Assembly: GCA_913776795.1 (NCBI GenBank)
Contig: CAJYRH010000607.1
Location: 1 to 8,532, forward strand
From: an uncultured Pseudorhodoferax sp.
GTDB taxonomy: Bacteria; Pseudomonadota; Gammaproteobacteria; Burkholderiales; Burkholderiaceae
Length of the DNA: 8,532 nucleotides
Reading direction: 5' to 3'
Every line of letters starts with the position of its first letter. Position 1 is the stretch's first letter. Positions 1 to 6,976 of this stretch are shown piece by piece. The translations under genes were made by a program, and so were the position numbers. The notes under the pieces were generated by a model, which had not been told where the DNA came from, ran no database searches, and was given only the letters and a program-made list of their open reading frames with translations.

Positions 1-553
1 CGCCAAGACCGACCGCGCCGTGGCCGAGCTGTTCCCCGAGGACGCGGCCCTGCACCGCTGGCTCGACAAGGCGGGGACGCAGGTGCATTTCGAGGGACTG
101 CCCGCGCGCATCTGCTGGCTCGGCTACCAGGAGCGCCACCTGGCGGGCCTGAAGTTCAACGAGATGGTCGCCTCGGGCGAGCTGTCGGGGCCGATCGTGA
201 TCGGTCGAGACCACCTCGACGCGGGATCCGTCGCCTCCCCCTACCGCGAGACCGAGGCCATGGCCGACGGTTCGGACGCGATCGCCGACTGGCCGCTGCT
301 GAACGCGCTGCTCAACACCGCGGGCGGCGCCACCTGGGTCAGCCTGCACCATGGCGGTGGCGTGGGCATGGGCTACTCGCAGCATGCGGGCATGGTCATC
401 GTGTGCGATGGCACCGAGGCCGCCGACAAGCGCCTGGCGCGCGTGCTCGTCAACGACTGTGGCTCCGGCGTGATGCGCCATGCCGACGCAGGCTACGAGC
501 TGGCGATTGCCACGGCCAAGAAGTTCGGCCTCAAGCTGCCCATGGTGAAGTGA
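1..553 (+). CDS. hutU: Urocanate hydratase (urocanase), C-terminal part, truncated by window edge
   Basis: HutU adds water to urocanate to give 4-imidazolone-5-propionate, using a tightly bound NAD+ as electrophile, in the cytoplasm. It is the second step of histidine breakdown. The first complete codon is at base 2 and about 183 residues are visible, roughly the last third of a protein usually near 555 residues. The family signature is very clear: [35 protein letters not shown], the tract [17 protein letters not shown], then [17 protein letters not shown] and [11 protein letters not shown]. Counting back from the C-terminus puts the Cys of ARICW near position 410, which matches the reactive Cys410 of the Pseudomonas putida enzyme (inferred by counting, not aligned). 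The visible part is intact. The TGA stop shares one base with the ATG of the next gene, so the two are translationally coupled. hutH is not in the window and may lie upstream. Confidence 0.97.
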   Translation, partial: AKTDRAVAELFPEDAALHRWLDKAGTQVHFEGLPARICWLGYQERHLAGLKFNEMVASGELSGPIVIGRDHLDAGSVASPYRETEAMADGSDAIADWPLLNALLNTAGGATWVSLHHGGGVGMGYSQHAGMVIVCDGTEAADKRLARVLVNDCGSGVMRHADAGYELAIATAKKFGLKLPMVK

Positions 554-1398
554 TGGACCGGCTGCCGGACACCGAGGCACTGCGCCAGCGCGTGGCCGAG
601 CGCGTGGACGATGCGACCGTCCTGCAGTTCCAGCGCGACGGCGCCTGCGTCGTCCGCCAGCTGTTGACGCAGGGCGAACTCGCGCTGCTGGCAGACGGCA
701 TCGAGGCCAACCTGGCCGCGCCCAGCCCGCGTGGCAAGGTGGCGAGCCGGCCCGACGATCCGGGCCGCTTCTTCGAGGACTTCTGCAACTGGCAGCACAT
801 CGCCGCCTACCGCCGCTTCGTGTTCGAGACGCCGCTGGCGCTGCTGGCCCAGCGCCTCATGGGCTCGCGCGAAGTGCGCCTGTACCACGACCATCTGCTC
901 GTCAAGGAGCCCGGCACGCGGCAGAAGACACCGTGGCACCAGGACCAGCCCTACTACAACATCGACGGCATGCAGAACGTCAGCATGTGGATCCCTGTCG
1001 ACCCGGTGCCGCGCGCGTCCACGCTGGAGTTCGTGGCCGGCTCACACAAAGGTCCCTGGCTCATGCCGCGCACCTTCATGGACCACCAGGCCAAATGGTT
1101 CCCCGAGGGCAGCCTCGCGGACCTGCCCGACATCGAGGGCGCGCGCGAGCGCTGGGACATCCTGGGCTGGGACATCGCGCCGGGCGACTTCGTCTGCTTC
1201 CACATGCTGACCCTGCATGCGGCGGCCGGCGTGGGGAACCAGCAGCGTCGCCGCGTGTTCTCGCTGCGCTTCCTGGGCGACGACATCCGCCACGCGCCGC
1301 GGCGCTGGACCACCTCGCCCGATTTCCCCGGCCTGGCCGACGAATTGCCAGCGGGCGCACCCATGGACCATCCGCTGTTCCCGCGGCTGGTGGGCTGA
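553..1398 (+). CDS. Phytanoyl-CoA dioxygenase (PhyH) family Fe(II)/2-oxoglutarate oxygenase
   Basis: This 281-residue protein has the PhyH-family layout: a double-stranded beta-helix oxygenase that uses Fe(II), O2 and 2-oxoglutarate to hydroxylate, or demethylate by hydroxylation, a small substrate in the cytoplasm. The facial triad is visible: His129 and Asp131 in TPWHQDQPYYN, then the distal His222 in TLHAAAGVGN. Arg233, eleven residues later in the QRRRVFSLRF strand, is well placed to bind the 2-oxoglutarate carboxylate, the same spacing as in human PhyH. All catalytic residues are present, so it should be active. The start at 553 is chosen because its ATG overlaps the hutU stop by one base (TGATG); the frame stays open further upstream, but there it would run deep into hutU. 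There is no strong ribosome site, so translation probably depends on coupling to hutU. The substrate is unknown. The standard Hut pathway has no oxygenase step, so its position between hutU and the transporter suggests, but does not prove, action on an imidazole compound. Confidence 0.9.
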   Translation: MDRLPDTEALRQRVAERVDDATVLQFQRDGACVVRQLLTQGELALLADGIEANLAAPSPRGKVASRPDDPGRFFEDFCNWQHIAAYRRFVFETPLALLAQRLMGSREVRLYHDHLLVKEPGTRQKTPWHQDQPYYNIDGMQNVSMWIPVDPVPRASTLEFVAGSHKGPWLMPRTFMDHQAKWFPEGSLADLPDIEGARERWDILGWDIAPGDFVCFHMLTLHAAAGVGNQQRRRVFSLRFLGDDIRHAPRRWTTSPDFPGLADELPAGAPMDHPLFPRLVG

Positions 1399-1446
1399 GC
1401 CCCCGGCCCCGATCCTGCTAGATCCCCCGCTCCACCGACTTTCCCC

Positions 1447-1453
1447 AAGGAGA
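1447..1453 (+). promoter_or_regulatory. Ribosome binding site fixing the GTG start of the binding-protein gene
   Basis: AAGGAGA lies 5 bases before the GTG at 1459 and is the strongest Shine-Dalgarno match in the window. It supports the GTG start, which also places a proper signal peptide at the N-terminus. The 60-base gap in front (1399-1458) shows no convincing promoter, operator or terminator. Confidence 0.8.
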
Positions 1454-1458
1454 ACCCC

Positions 1459-2193
1459 GTGTCCCTTCGCCGCCACCTGCTCGCCCTGGCGCTGCTGTCG
1501 TCCACCGCCCTTGGCGCCCACGCCCAGGCCGTGCTCAAGGTCGCCACCGACGCCACCTTCCCGCCCATGGAATTCTTCGAGAACAACCAGCGCACGGGCT
1601 TCGACACCGAACTCGTGGAGGCCATCGGCAAGCAGATGGGCCGCAAGATCGAGTGGGTGGACATCGACTTCAAGGGCCTGATCCCGGCGCTGGTCTCCAA
1701 GCGCGTGGACATGGCCGTGTCGGCCATCTACATCACCGACGAGCGCAGGAAGGTGGTGGACTTCACCGAGCCCTACTACGCGGGTGGCCTCGTGGCCATG
1801 GTCAAGGCCGACAACGCGACCATCAAGTCGCCGGCCGACCTGGCCGGCAAGAAGGTCAGCGTGCAGGTGGGCACCAAGTCCGTCAGCTATCTCAAGGAGG
1901 CACATCCCAAGGTCCAGCTGGTCGAGGTCGAGAAGAACCAGGAGATGTTCAACCTCGTGGACGTGGGCCGCAGCGACGCCGCCGTCACGGGCAAGCCGGC
2001 CGCGTACCAGTACGTGCGCACGCGCCCCGGCCTCAAGGTGCTGCCCGAGCAGCTCACGACCGAGGAGTACGGCATGGCGCTGCGCAAGGACACGCCCGAG
2101 CTGACCCGTGCCGTGAACGAGGCGCTGGCCATGCTCAAGGCAAACGGCAGCTACGCTGCCATCGTCAAGAAGTGGTTCCCGGCGACGCCTTGA
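1459..2193 (+). CDS. Periplasmic amino-acid-type ABC transporter substrate-binding protein (SBP_bac_3 family)
   Basis: This 244-residue protein should capture a small substrate in the periplasm for the permease encoded next. Residues 1-22 form a Sec signal peptide: basic MSLRRH, a hydrophobic stretch, then cleavage near AHA/QA. The mature part is a complete family 3 binding domain: ATDATFPPMEF at 29-39, the hinge-side ISxIT-like segment SAIYITDERRKVVDF at 88-102 with Arg96 matching the ligand-carboxylate Arg (R77 of HisJ), and the second-lobe VQVGTKS at 135-141. The residue matching HisJ Asp161, which normally grips the ligand amino group, reads as Gly178 in DAAVTGKPAAY. This comes from counting along motifs, not from a formal alignment. 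Position in a hut operon suggests histidine, urocanate or a related imidazole as ligand; the missing Asp fits a ligand without a free amino group, but other amino acids are not excluded. Translation starts at GTG with a strong ribosome site. Confidence 0.92.
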   Translation: MSLRRHLLALALLSSTALGAHAQAVLKVATDATFPPMEFFENNQRTGFDTELVEAIGKQMGRKIEWVDIDFKGLIPALVSKRVDMAVSAIYITDERRKVVDFTEPYYAGGLVAMVKADNATIKSPADLAGKKVSVQVGTKSVSYLKEAHPKVQLVEVEKNQEMFNLVDVGRSDAAVTGKPAAYQYVRTRPGLKVLPEQLTTEEYGMALRKDTPELTRAVNEALAMLKANGSYAAIVKKWFPATP

Positions 2194-2213
2194 TGCACGC
2201 CATCCTGGGTTGA
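2193..2213 (+). other. Possible six-codon coupling mini-ORF between binding protein and permease
   Basis: An ATG overlaps the binding-protein TGA by one base (TGATG), reads six codons (MHAILG) and stops one base before the permease ATG. The permease has no recognisable ribosome site of its own, so ribosomes handed on through this short frame could feed its start. The arrangement is directly visible; the role is a guess and it may be chance. Confidence 0.2.
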
Positions 2214-2214
2214 C

Positions 2215-2883
2215 ATGGATCTGGATTTTTCTCCCGTCCGGGGCGGCTGGGACGCGCTCGCGCGCGGCACGCTGGTCACCGTCGAGATCACGGTCTGCGC
2301 GCTGCTGCTGGGCTGCGCGCTCGGCCTGCTGGTCGGCATCGGCCGCCTGAACCCGCGGCGCCGCTGGCTCCACGCCGCCTGCACGGCCTACGTGACCGTG
2401 GTGCGTGGAACGCCCTTGCTGGTGCAGCTGTTCATCCTGTTCTTCGGCCTGCCGCACTTCGGCCTGCTGCTGCCGGCCTTCCTGTGCGGCGTGCTGGGCC
2501 TGGGCGTGTACTCGGGCGCCTATGTGTCGGAGATCGTGCGCGGGGCCATCCAGTCGATCGACCAGGGGCAGACCCTGGCCGCGCAGTCGCTGGGGATGAC
2601 GGCGCCCACGGCCATGCGCCACATCGTTCTGCCGCAGGCCGTGGTGCGCATGATCCCGCCGCTGGGCAACGAGTTCATCGCGCTGATCAAGAACTCGGCC
2701 CTGGTCTCGCTCCTGACCATCCACGACGTCATGCACGAGGGGCAGAAGATCATCAGCACGTCCTACCGCTCGCTGGAGGTCTACCTGGCGATCGCGGCCG
2801 TGTACTTCGCGCTGACCGGCACGGTGATGCTGGTGCTGCGGCATTTCGAACGGCGGCTGAGCCAGGGAGGGCTGGTGCGGTGA
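2215..2883 (+). CDS. Amino-acid-type ABC transporter permease (HisM/GlnP family)
   Basis: This 222-residue inner-membrane protein forms the channel of a polar amino acid ABC importer. After a short N-terminus (MDLDFSPVRGGW) come hydrophobic segments at about 19-42, 55-80, 83-103, 155-170 and 188-208, the usual five-helix plan. The RGTPLLVQ signature of this family is at 64-71. The cytoplasmic EAA loop that docks the ATPase runs about 118-141, with AAQSLGMTAP, a conserved Gly (127) and IVLPQA at its end. Length is normal. It lies 21 bases after the binding protein. There is only one permease, so it would act as a homodimer, or pair with a second permease encoded elsewhere. No ATP-binding subunit follows: the next gene is hutD. 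It is probably cotranscribed with its neighbours. Substrate specificity cannot be read from the permease. Confidence 0.93.
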   Translation: MDLDFSPVRGGWDALARGTLVTVEITVCALLLGCALGLLVGIGRLNPRRRWLHAACTAYVTVVRGTPLLVQLFILFFGLPHFGLLLPAFLCGVLGLGVYSGAYVSEIVRGAIQSIDQGQTLAAQSLGMTAPTAMRHIVLPQAVVRMIPPLGNEFIALIKNSALVSLLTIHDVMHEGQKIISTSYRSLEVYLAIAAVYFALTGTVMLVLRHFERRLSQGGLVR

Positions 2884-2956
2884 GGGCAACGCCGTTCGGA
2901 CCTCTGCAGGCGCGCTTCTGCCTCGCGGGGCTGGCCGCAGGCCTCAAGATGCACAC

Positions 2957-3526
2957 ATGAATTCATTCCATCTTTTCGACACCGCGGCCCTGCCCGCCAC
3001 ACCGTGGAAGAACGGCGGCGGCAGCACGCGCGAGATCGCCAGCTGGCCGAGCGGCGCGGGCTTCGAGAACTTCGACTGGCGCGTGTCGATCGCCAGCATT
3101 GCGGCCAGCGGTCCGTTCTCGACCTTTGCCGGCGTGGACCGCGTCATCACGCTGCTCGAGGGCGACGGCGTGCGTCTGCACGGCGAGGCGCTGGACCACC
3201 GCCTGGCCAAGCCGCTGGCGCCCTTCGCATTCCGTGGCGACGACCGCATCGATTGCACGCTGCTGGGCGGCCCCTGCAGCGACTTCAACGTGATGACCCG
3301 GCGCAGCCGGCTGCGTGCCGTGCTGCGCGTGCTGCACCGCACGGCCGAACTGCCCGCCGCGCCGCACGGCCTGGTGCTGGCCTGGCGCGGCAGCTGGCGG
3401 GCAGGCGACGTGCCGCTCGCCCCGGGCCAGGGCCTGTGGTGGGCCGATGCGGCCACGGCCTGGCCGGTCGCCACCGATGATGCGGACGCTGCGCTGCTGG
3501 CCGTGCAATGGCACATTGCCAGATAG
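2957..3526 (+). CDS. hutD: HutD family protein (histidine utilisation accessory protein)
   Basis: This is a 189-residue bicupin-type HutD/Ves protein, cytoplasmic, with no known catalytic role. In Pseudomonas it is reported to act as a safeguard that limits over-expression of hut genes, probably by binding a pathway intermediate (established knowledge, recalled). The family signatures are plain: [13 protein letters not shown] at 15-27, [10 protein letters not shown] at 39-48, [16 protein letters not shown] at 54-69 and SDFNVMTRR at 108-116. Length is typical. The ATG at 2957 is chosen because it leaves the short N-terminus usual before PWKNGGG; there is no clear ribosome site in front of it. 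A 73-base gap (2884-2956) after the permease shows no clear signal. Only 8 bases separate it from hutI, and its TAG stop overlaps the hutI ribosome site, so the two are coupled. Confidence 0.95.
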   Translation: MNSFHLFDTAALPATPWKNGGGSTREIASWPSGAGFENFDWRVSIASIAASGPFSTFAGVDRVITLLEGDGVRLHGEALDHRLAKPLAPFAFRGDDRIDCTLLGGPCSDFNVMTRRSRLRAVLRVLHRTAELPAAPHGLVLAWRGSWRAGDVPLAPGQGLWWADAATAWPVATDDADAALLAVQWHIAR

Positions 3527-3530
3527 GAGA
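3525..3530 (+). promoter_or_regulatory. Ribosome binding site that decides the hutI start
   Basis: AGGAGA overlaps the hutD stop codon and sits 4 bases before the ATG at 3535. It favours 3535 over the in-frame ATG at 3508, which lies inside hutD without a ribosome site. Confidence 0.75.
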
Positions 3531-3534
3531 CCCC

Positions 3535-4752
3535 ATGCCTTCCTTCGATTCCCTGCCTTCCGCCGATGGCCTGTGGACCGGCCTCACGGGCCTGGACGGT
3601 CAGCCCTGCGCCATCGCCGTCGTACAGGGGCAGATCGCCTGGGCCGGCATGCCCACGGCCGTGCCGGCGGCCCATGCCGCGGCGCGTCGCCACGACGGGC
3701 AGGGCGCACTCGTCACGCCCGGGCTCGTGGACTGCCACACCCACTTGGTCTACGGCGGCCAGCGCGCCAACGAGTTCGCGATGCGCCTGGCCGGCGCGAC
3801 CTACGAAGAGGTCGCCAGGGCCGGCGGCGGCATCGTCTCCAGCGTGCGCGCCACACGCGCGGCGGGCGAGGACGAACTGTTCGCCAGCGCATCGGTGCGG
3901 CTGCAGAGCCTGCTGGCCGAGGGCGTCTGCGCCATCGAGGTCAAGTCGGGCTACGGCCTCGCGCTCGAACACGAGCGCAAGCAGCTGCGCGTGGCGCGCC
4001 GCCTGGCCGCGGTGCATGGCGTGACCGTGCGCACCACCTTCCTGGGCGCCCACGCGCTGCCGCCCGAGTATGCAGGCCGCAGCCAGGACTACATCGACCT
4101 CGTCTGCCGCGAGATGCTGCCGGCCCTGCATGCCGAAGGCCTGGTCGACGCGGTCGACGTGTTCTGCGAGCGCATCGCGTTCTCGCTCGCCGAGACCGAG
4201 CAGGTGTTCCAGGCCGCGCAGGCGTTGGGCATCCCGGTCAAGCTGCATGCCGAGCAGCTGTCGGACATGGGCGGCGCGGCGCTCGCGGCACGCTACGGCG
4301 CGCTGTCGTGCGACCACATCGAGCACCTGTCGCAGGCTGGCGTCGACGCGATGGCCGCCGCCGGCACCGTGGCCGTGCTGCTGCCGGGTGCCTACTACAC
4401 GTTGCGCGACACGCAGTTGCCGCCCATCGCAGCGTTGCGCGCAGCGGGCGTGCCCATGGCCGTTTCGACGGACCACAACCCCGGCACCTCGCCGGCGCTG
4501 TCGCTGCTGCTGATGGCCAACATGGCCTGCACGCTGTTCAGGCTCACGGTGCCCGAGGCCATCGCAGGCATCACCGCGCACGCGGCGCGCGCGCTGGGGC
4601 TGCATGAGACGCACGGCGAGATTGCGGCGGGCCGGCCCGCCAATTTCGTGCTGTGGAACCTCCGGGACGCGGCCGAGCTGGCCTACTGGTTCGGCCAGCG
4701 CCCTGTACGCACCGTAGTGCGCCAGGGGCGCATCGCCGAGGGCGTGGCATGA
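3535..4752 (+). CDS. hutI: Imidazolonepropionase
   Basis: HutI hydrolyses the C-N bond of 4-imidazolone-5-propionate to give N-formimino-L-glutamate, the third step of histidine breakdown, in the cytoplasm. The 405-residue protein has the usual length for this amidohydrolase-superfamily metalloenzyme. Metal ligands are visible: His68 and His70 in [16 protein letters not shown], His238 in KLHAEQ, and Asp313 in [10 protein letters not shown]. These match the H/H/H/D set known for the Bacillus subtilis enzyme. Other family marks are the [10 protein letters not shown] segment at 95-104, EVKSGYGL at 135-142, [11 protein letters not shown] at 169-179 and CDHIEHL at 259-265. The start at 3535 is preferred over the in-frame ATG at 3508 because of the ribosome site AGGAGA just before it and because it avoids overlap with hutD. 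Its TGA overlaps the hutF start as ATGA. Nothing is missing. Confidence 0.97.
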   Translation: MPSFDSLPSADGLWTGLTGLDGQPCAIAVVQGQIAWAGMPTAVPAAHAAARRHDGQGALVTPGLVDCHTHLVYGGQRANEFAMRLAGATYEEVARAGGGIVSSVRATRAAGEDELFASASVRLQSLLAEGVCAIEVKSGYGLALEHERKQLRVARRLAAVHGVTVRTTFLGAHALPPEYAGRSQDYIDLVCREMLPALHAEGLVDAVDVFCERIAFSLAETEQVFQAAQALGIPVKLHAEQLSDMGGAALAARYGALSCDHIEHLSQAGVDAMAAAGTVAVLLPGAYYTLRDTQLPPIAALRAAGVPMAVSTDHNPGTSPALSLLLMANMACTLFRLTVPEAIAGITAHAARALGLHETHGEIAAGRPANFVLWNLRDAAELAYWFGQRPVRTVVRQGRIAEGVA

Positions 4753-6161
4753 ACGCGCTGTTCGCCACCGACGCGCTGCTGCCTGCGGGTTGGGCGCGCG
4801 ACGTGCTCCTGCGCTGGGACGCGACCGGCGCGCTGGTGCACGTGCAGGCCGGTGCCGCGCGGCCCGAGGGCGTCGCACTGGCCGAAGGGCCCGTGCTGCC
4901 GGGCATGCCCAACCTGCACTCGCACGCCTTCCAGCGCGGCATGGCCGGCCTGACCGAATACCGCGGCGCGGCCGAGGACAGCTTCTGGAGCTGGCGCACC
5001 CTGATGTACCGCTTCGCGGGCCGGCTCGACCCTTTTTCGCTCGAAGCCATCGCCTTCGGCCTGTACGTGGAGATGCTGGAGGCCGGCTACACCAGCGTCT
5101 GCGAGTTCCACTACGTGCACCACGACCGCGGCGGTGTGCCCTACGCCGACGATGCCGAACTCGCGCTGGCCCTGCTGCGCGCCGCGCAGCGGGCCGGCAT
5201 CGGCATCACGCTGCTGCCCGTGCTCTACCAGACCAGCGGCTTCGGCGACAGGCCGCCGGGGGAGGGCCAGCGCCGTTTCATCCGCGCGACCGACAACATG
5301 CTGCGGCTGCTGGAGCGGCTGCGCCCCCTGTGCGCCGCCCAGCGGGCGCCCGGCGCCGAGGGCGCCCCCGGGGTGCGCCTGGGCCTGGCGCCGCACTCGC
5401 TGCGCGCCGTGCCGCCCGATGCGCTGCGCGAGGCCGTGGCCGGCCTGCACGCGCTCGACGCCGCGGCCCCCGTGCACATCCACATCGCAGAGCAGACCCA
5501 GGAGGTGGCCGACTGCATCGCCTGGAGCGGCCGGCGCCCCGTGGCCTGGCTGCTGGACCACGCGCCCGTGGACGCGCGCTGGTGCCTGGTGCACGCCACG
5601 CACATGGATGCCGACGAGCACCGCCGCGCTGGCGCCAGCGGCGCCGTGGCCGGCCTGTGTCCCAGCACCGAGGCCAACCTCGGCGACGGACTGTTCGACT
5701 GGCCGGCCTGGCAGGCCGCAGGCGGCGCCTGGGGTGTGGGGTCGGACAGCCACGCCTGCGTCAACGCAGCCGAGGAACTCATGCTGCTCGAATACGGCCA
5801 GCGGCTGGCCACACGCCGGCGCAACGTGATGGCGACGCCCGCGCAGCCGCAGGTGGCAACGGCCATGACCCTGGCTGCCGTGGCCGGCGGCGCGCAGGCT
5901 TGTGCGCGTCCGGTCGGCGGCCTGGCCATCGGCCAGCAGGCCGACTTCGTGGCGCTGGACGCGCAGCACCCGGCACTGGCCGGCCTGCCGGCCGCCGAGA
6001 TGCTGTCGGCCCATGTGTTCGCCAGCCACCGCACGAGCGCCGTCGGCACCGTCCACGTGGCGGGCCAGGTGCGCGTGCGAGGCGGCCGCCATGCCACGCG
6101 CGACGACGCCATGCGCGGCCTGGTCGCGGCCCGTACCCAACTGCTGAAGGACCACCCATGA
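4749..6161 (+). CDS. hutF: Formimidoylglutamate deiminase (N-formimino-L-glutamate iminohydrolase)
   Basis: HutF removes ammonia from N-formimino-L-glutamate to give N-formyl-L-glutamate, the first half of the two-step route used by Pseudomonas in place of the one-step formiminoglutamase. The 470-residue amidohydrolase-superfamily protein shows the expected metal site: His57 and His59 in [14 protein letters not shown], His245 in HIHIAEQ with Glu248 as likely catalytic acid/base, His282 or His285 in VHATHMD, and Asp333 in GSDSHACVN. The specificity segments [11 protein letters not shown] at 79-89, CEFHYVHHD at 118-126 and [11 protein letters not shown] at 304-314 are typical of HutF and separate it from guanine deaminase relatives. 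The protein is slightly longer than the roughly 450 residues I recall for Pseudomonas HutF. The Ala/Gly/Pro-rich stretch at about 196-209 looks like a surface insertion that could explain this. The ATG at 4749 overlaps the hutI stop (ATGA), with GAGGG six bases upstream. Confidence 0.96.
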   Translation: MNALFATDALLPAGWARDVLLRWDATGALVHVQAGAARPEGVALAEGPVLPGMPNLHSHAFQRGMAGLTEYRGAAEDSFWSWRTLMYRFAGRLDPFSLEAIAFGLYVEMLEAGYTSVCEFHYVHHDRGGVPYADDAELALALLRAAQRAGIGITLLPVLYQTSGFGDRPPGEGQRRFIRATDNMLRLLERLRPLCAAQRAPGAEGAPGVRLGLAPHSLRAVPPDALREAVAGLHALDAAAPVHIHIAEQTQEVADCIAWSGRRPVAWLLDHAPVDARWCLVHATHMDADEHRRAGASGAVAGLCPSTEANLGDGLFDWPAWQAAGGAWGVGSDSHACVNAAEELMLLEYGQRLATRRRNVMATPAQPQVATAMTLAAVAGGAQACARPVGGLAIGQQADFVALDAQHPALAGLPAAEMLSAHVFASHRTSAVGTVHVAGQVRVRGGRHATRDDAMRGLVAARTQLLKDHP

Positions 6162-6976
6162 GCTTTTCCACCGCCGAGCCGCCGTTCCGCTTCCGCCAGG
6201 GCACGCGCCCGCTGCTGGTCTCCATGCCCCATGTCGGCACCCACGTGCCGCCCGCGCTGGCCGCGCGCTTCACGGCCGAGGCACAGCAGGTGCCCGACAC
6301 CGACTGGCACCTGGAGCGCCTGTACGACTTCGCCGATGCGCTCGGCGCCTCGGTGCTCGTGGCCACGCACAGCCGCTATGTGATCGACCTGAACCGCCCG
6401 CCGGACGGCGCCAGCCTGTACCCGGGCCAGAGCGTCACGGGGCTGTGCCCCATCGACACCTTCGACGACACGCCCGTCTACCGGGATGCGGCCGACCAGC
6501 CCGGCGAGGCCGAGATCGCCGCGCGGCGCGACGCCATCTGGCACCCGTACCACGGCAAGCTGGCCGAGGAGCTTGCGCGCATCAAGGCGCAGCACGGCAT
6601 CGCCGTGCTGTGGGACGCGCATTCCATCCGCTCCGTGCTGCCGCGCTTCTTCGCAGGCAAGCTGCCCGACCTGAACCTGGGCACCGGCAAGGGAACGAGC
6701 TGCGACCCGGCCCTGGCCGAGCGCCTGCTGGCCATCGCCAGGGACGCCGCGGGCTACACCAGCGTGCTGAACGGCCGCTTCACGGGCGGCTACATCACGC
6801 GCCACCACGGCAGGCCGCAGGACGGCCAGCACGCCGTGCAGCTCGAGATGACGCAAAGCAGCTACATGCAGGAGGCATTGCCCTTCGACTACCTGCCCGG
6901 TGTGGCGGCAGGCGTACAGCCGCACCTGCAACGCATGCTGCAAGCCATGCTCGACTTCGCCGATTCGCCCCGATGA
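6158..6976 (+). CDS. hutG: N-formylglutamate deformylase (N-formylglutamate amidohydrolase)
   Basis: HutG hydrolyses N-formyl-L-glutamate to L-glutamate and formate, the last step of the pathway. The 272-residue protein is full length for the N-formylglutamate amidohydrolase family. Visible motifs, in order, are SMPHVGTHVP at 22-31 (His25, His29), DTDWHLERLY at 47-56, SRYVIDLNRPPDG at 72-84, DAHSIRSVLPR at 153-163, GRFTGGYITRHHG at 206-218 and QLEMTQSSYM at 228-237. These supply the His, Asp and Glu residues expected of a zinc-dependent hydrolase. It is not the arginase-like HutG found in enteric bacteria: the arginase metal motifs are absent. The ATG overlaps the hutF TGA as ATGA, with AAGGA six bases before it. 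Its own stop overlaps the start of the next gene in the same way, so hutF, hutG and the FAD enzyme form a coupled chain. Confidence 0.97.
   Translation: MSFSTAEPPFRFRQGTRPLLVSMPHVGTHVPPALAARFTAEAQQVPDTDWHLERLYDFADALGASVLVATHSRYVIDLNRPPDGASLYPGQSVTGLCPIDTFDDTPVYRDAADQPGEAEIAARRDAIWHPYHGKLAEELARIKAQHGIAVLWDAHSIRSVLPRFFAGKLPDLNLGTGKGTSCDPALAERLLAIARDAAGYTSVLNGRFTGGYITRHHGRPQDGQHAVQLEMTQSSYMQEALPFDYLPGVAAGVQPHLQRMLQAMLDFADSPR

Noticed and set aside
403..552. Longer start for the PhyH gene at 403
   Set aside because: The extra 50 residues overlap hutU in another frame and look like nonsense; the overlapping ATG at 553 gives a natural N-terminus.
1399..1458. Possible promoter or operator between the PhyH gene and the binding-protein gene
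   Set aside because: A TGCTAGAT segment vaguely resembles a -10 box and GATCC occurs twice ten bases apart, but there is no -35 element and no AT-rich HutC-like palindrome, so I do not call a site.
1042..2889. 615-codon open frame on the minus strand across the binding protein and permease
   Set aside because: It is a shadow of high-GC codon use: the product is rich in His, Gln, Arg and Gly, with no recognisable domain, and it runs opposite two clear genes.
2884..2956. Possible terminator or promoter in the 73-base gap before hutD
   Set aside because: Only short 4-bp inverted repeats such as GGCC-GCA-GGCC are seen, with no T-run and no promoter-like hexamers.
3508..3534. Earlier hutI start at 3508
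   Set aside because: It lies inside hutD with no ribosome site, while the ATG at 3535 has AGGAGA at the right distance.
2944..4878. 644-codon minus-strand open frame opposite hutD and hutI
   Set aside because: Same cause: low-complexity Arg/Ala/His-rich translation with no motif, against two well-supported plus-strand genes.
4790..6157. Frame upstream of and continuous with hutG, which would make a 728-residue fusion
   Set aside because: The part before 6158 lies in another frame of hutF and reads as Arg/Ala/Gly-rich nonsense; the ATG at 6158 with AAGGA in front gives the normal HutG length.
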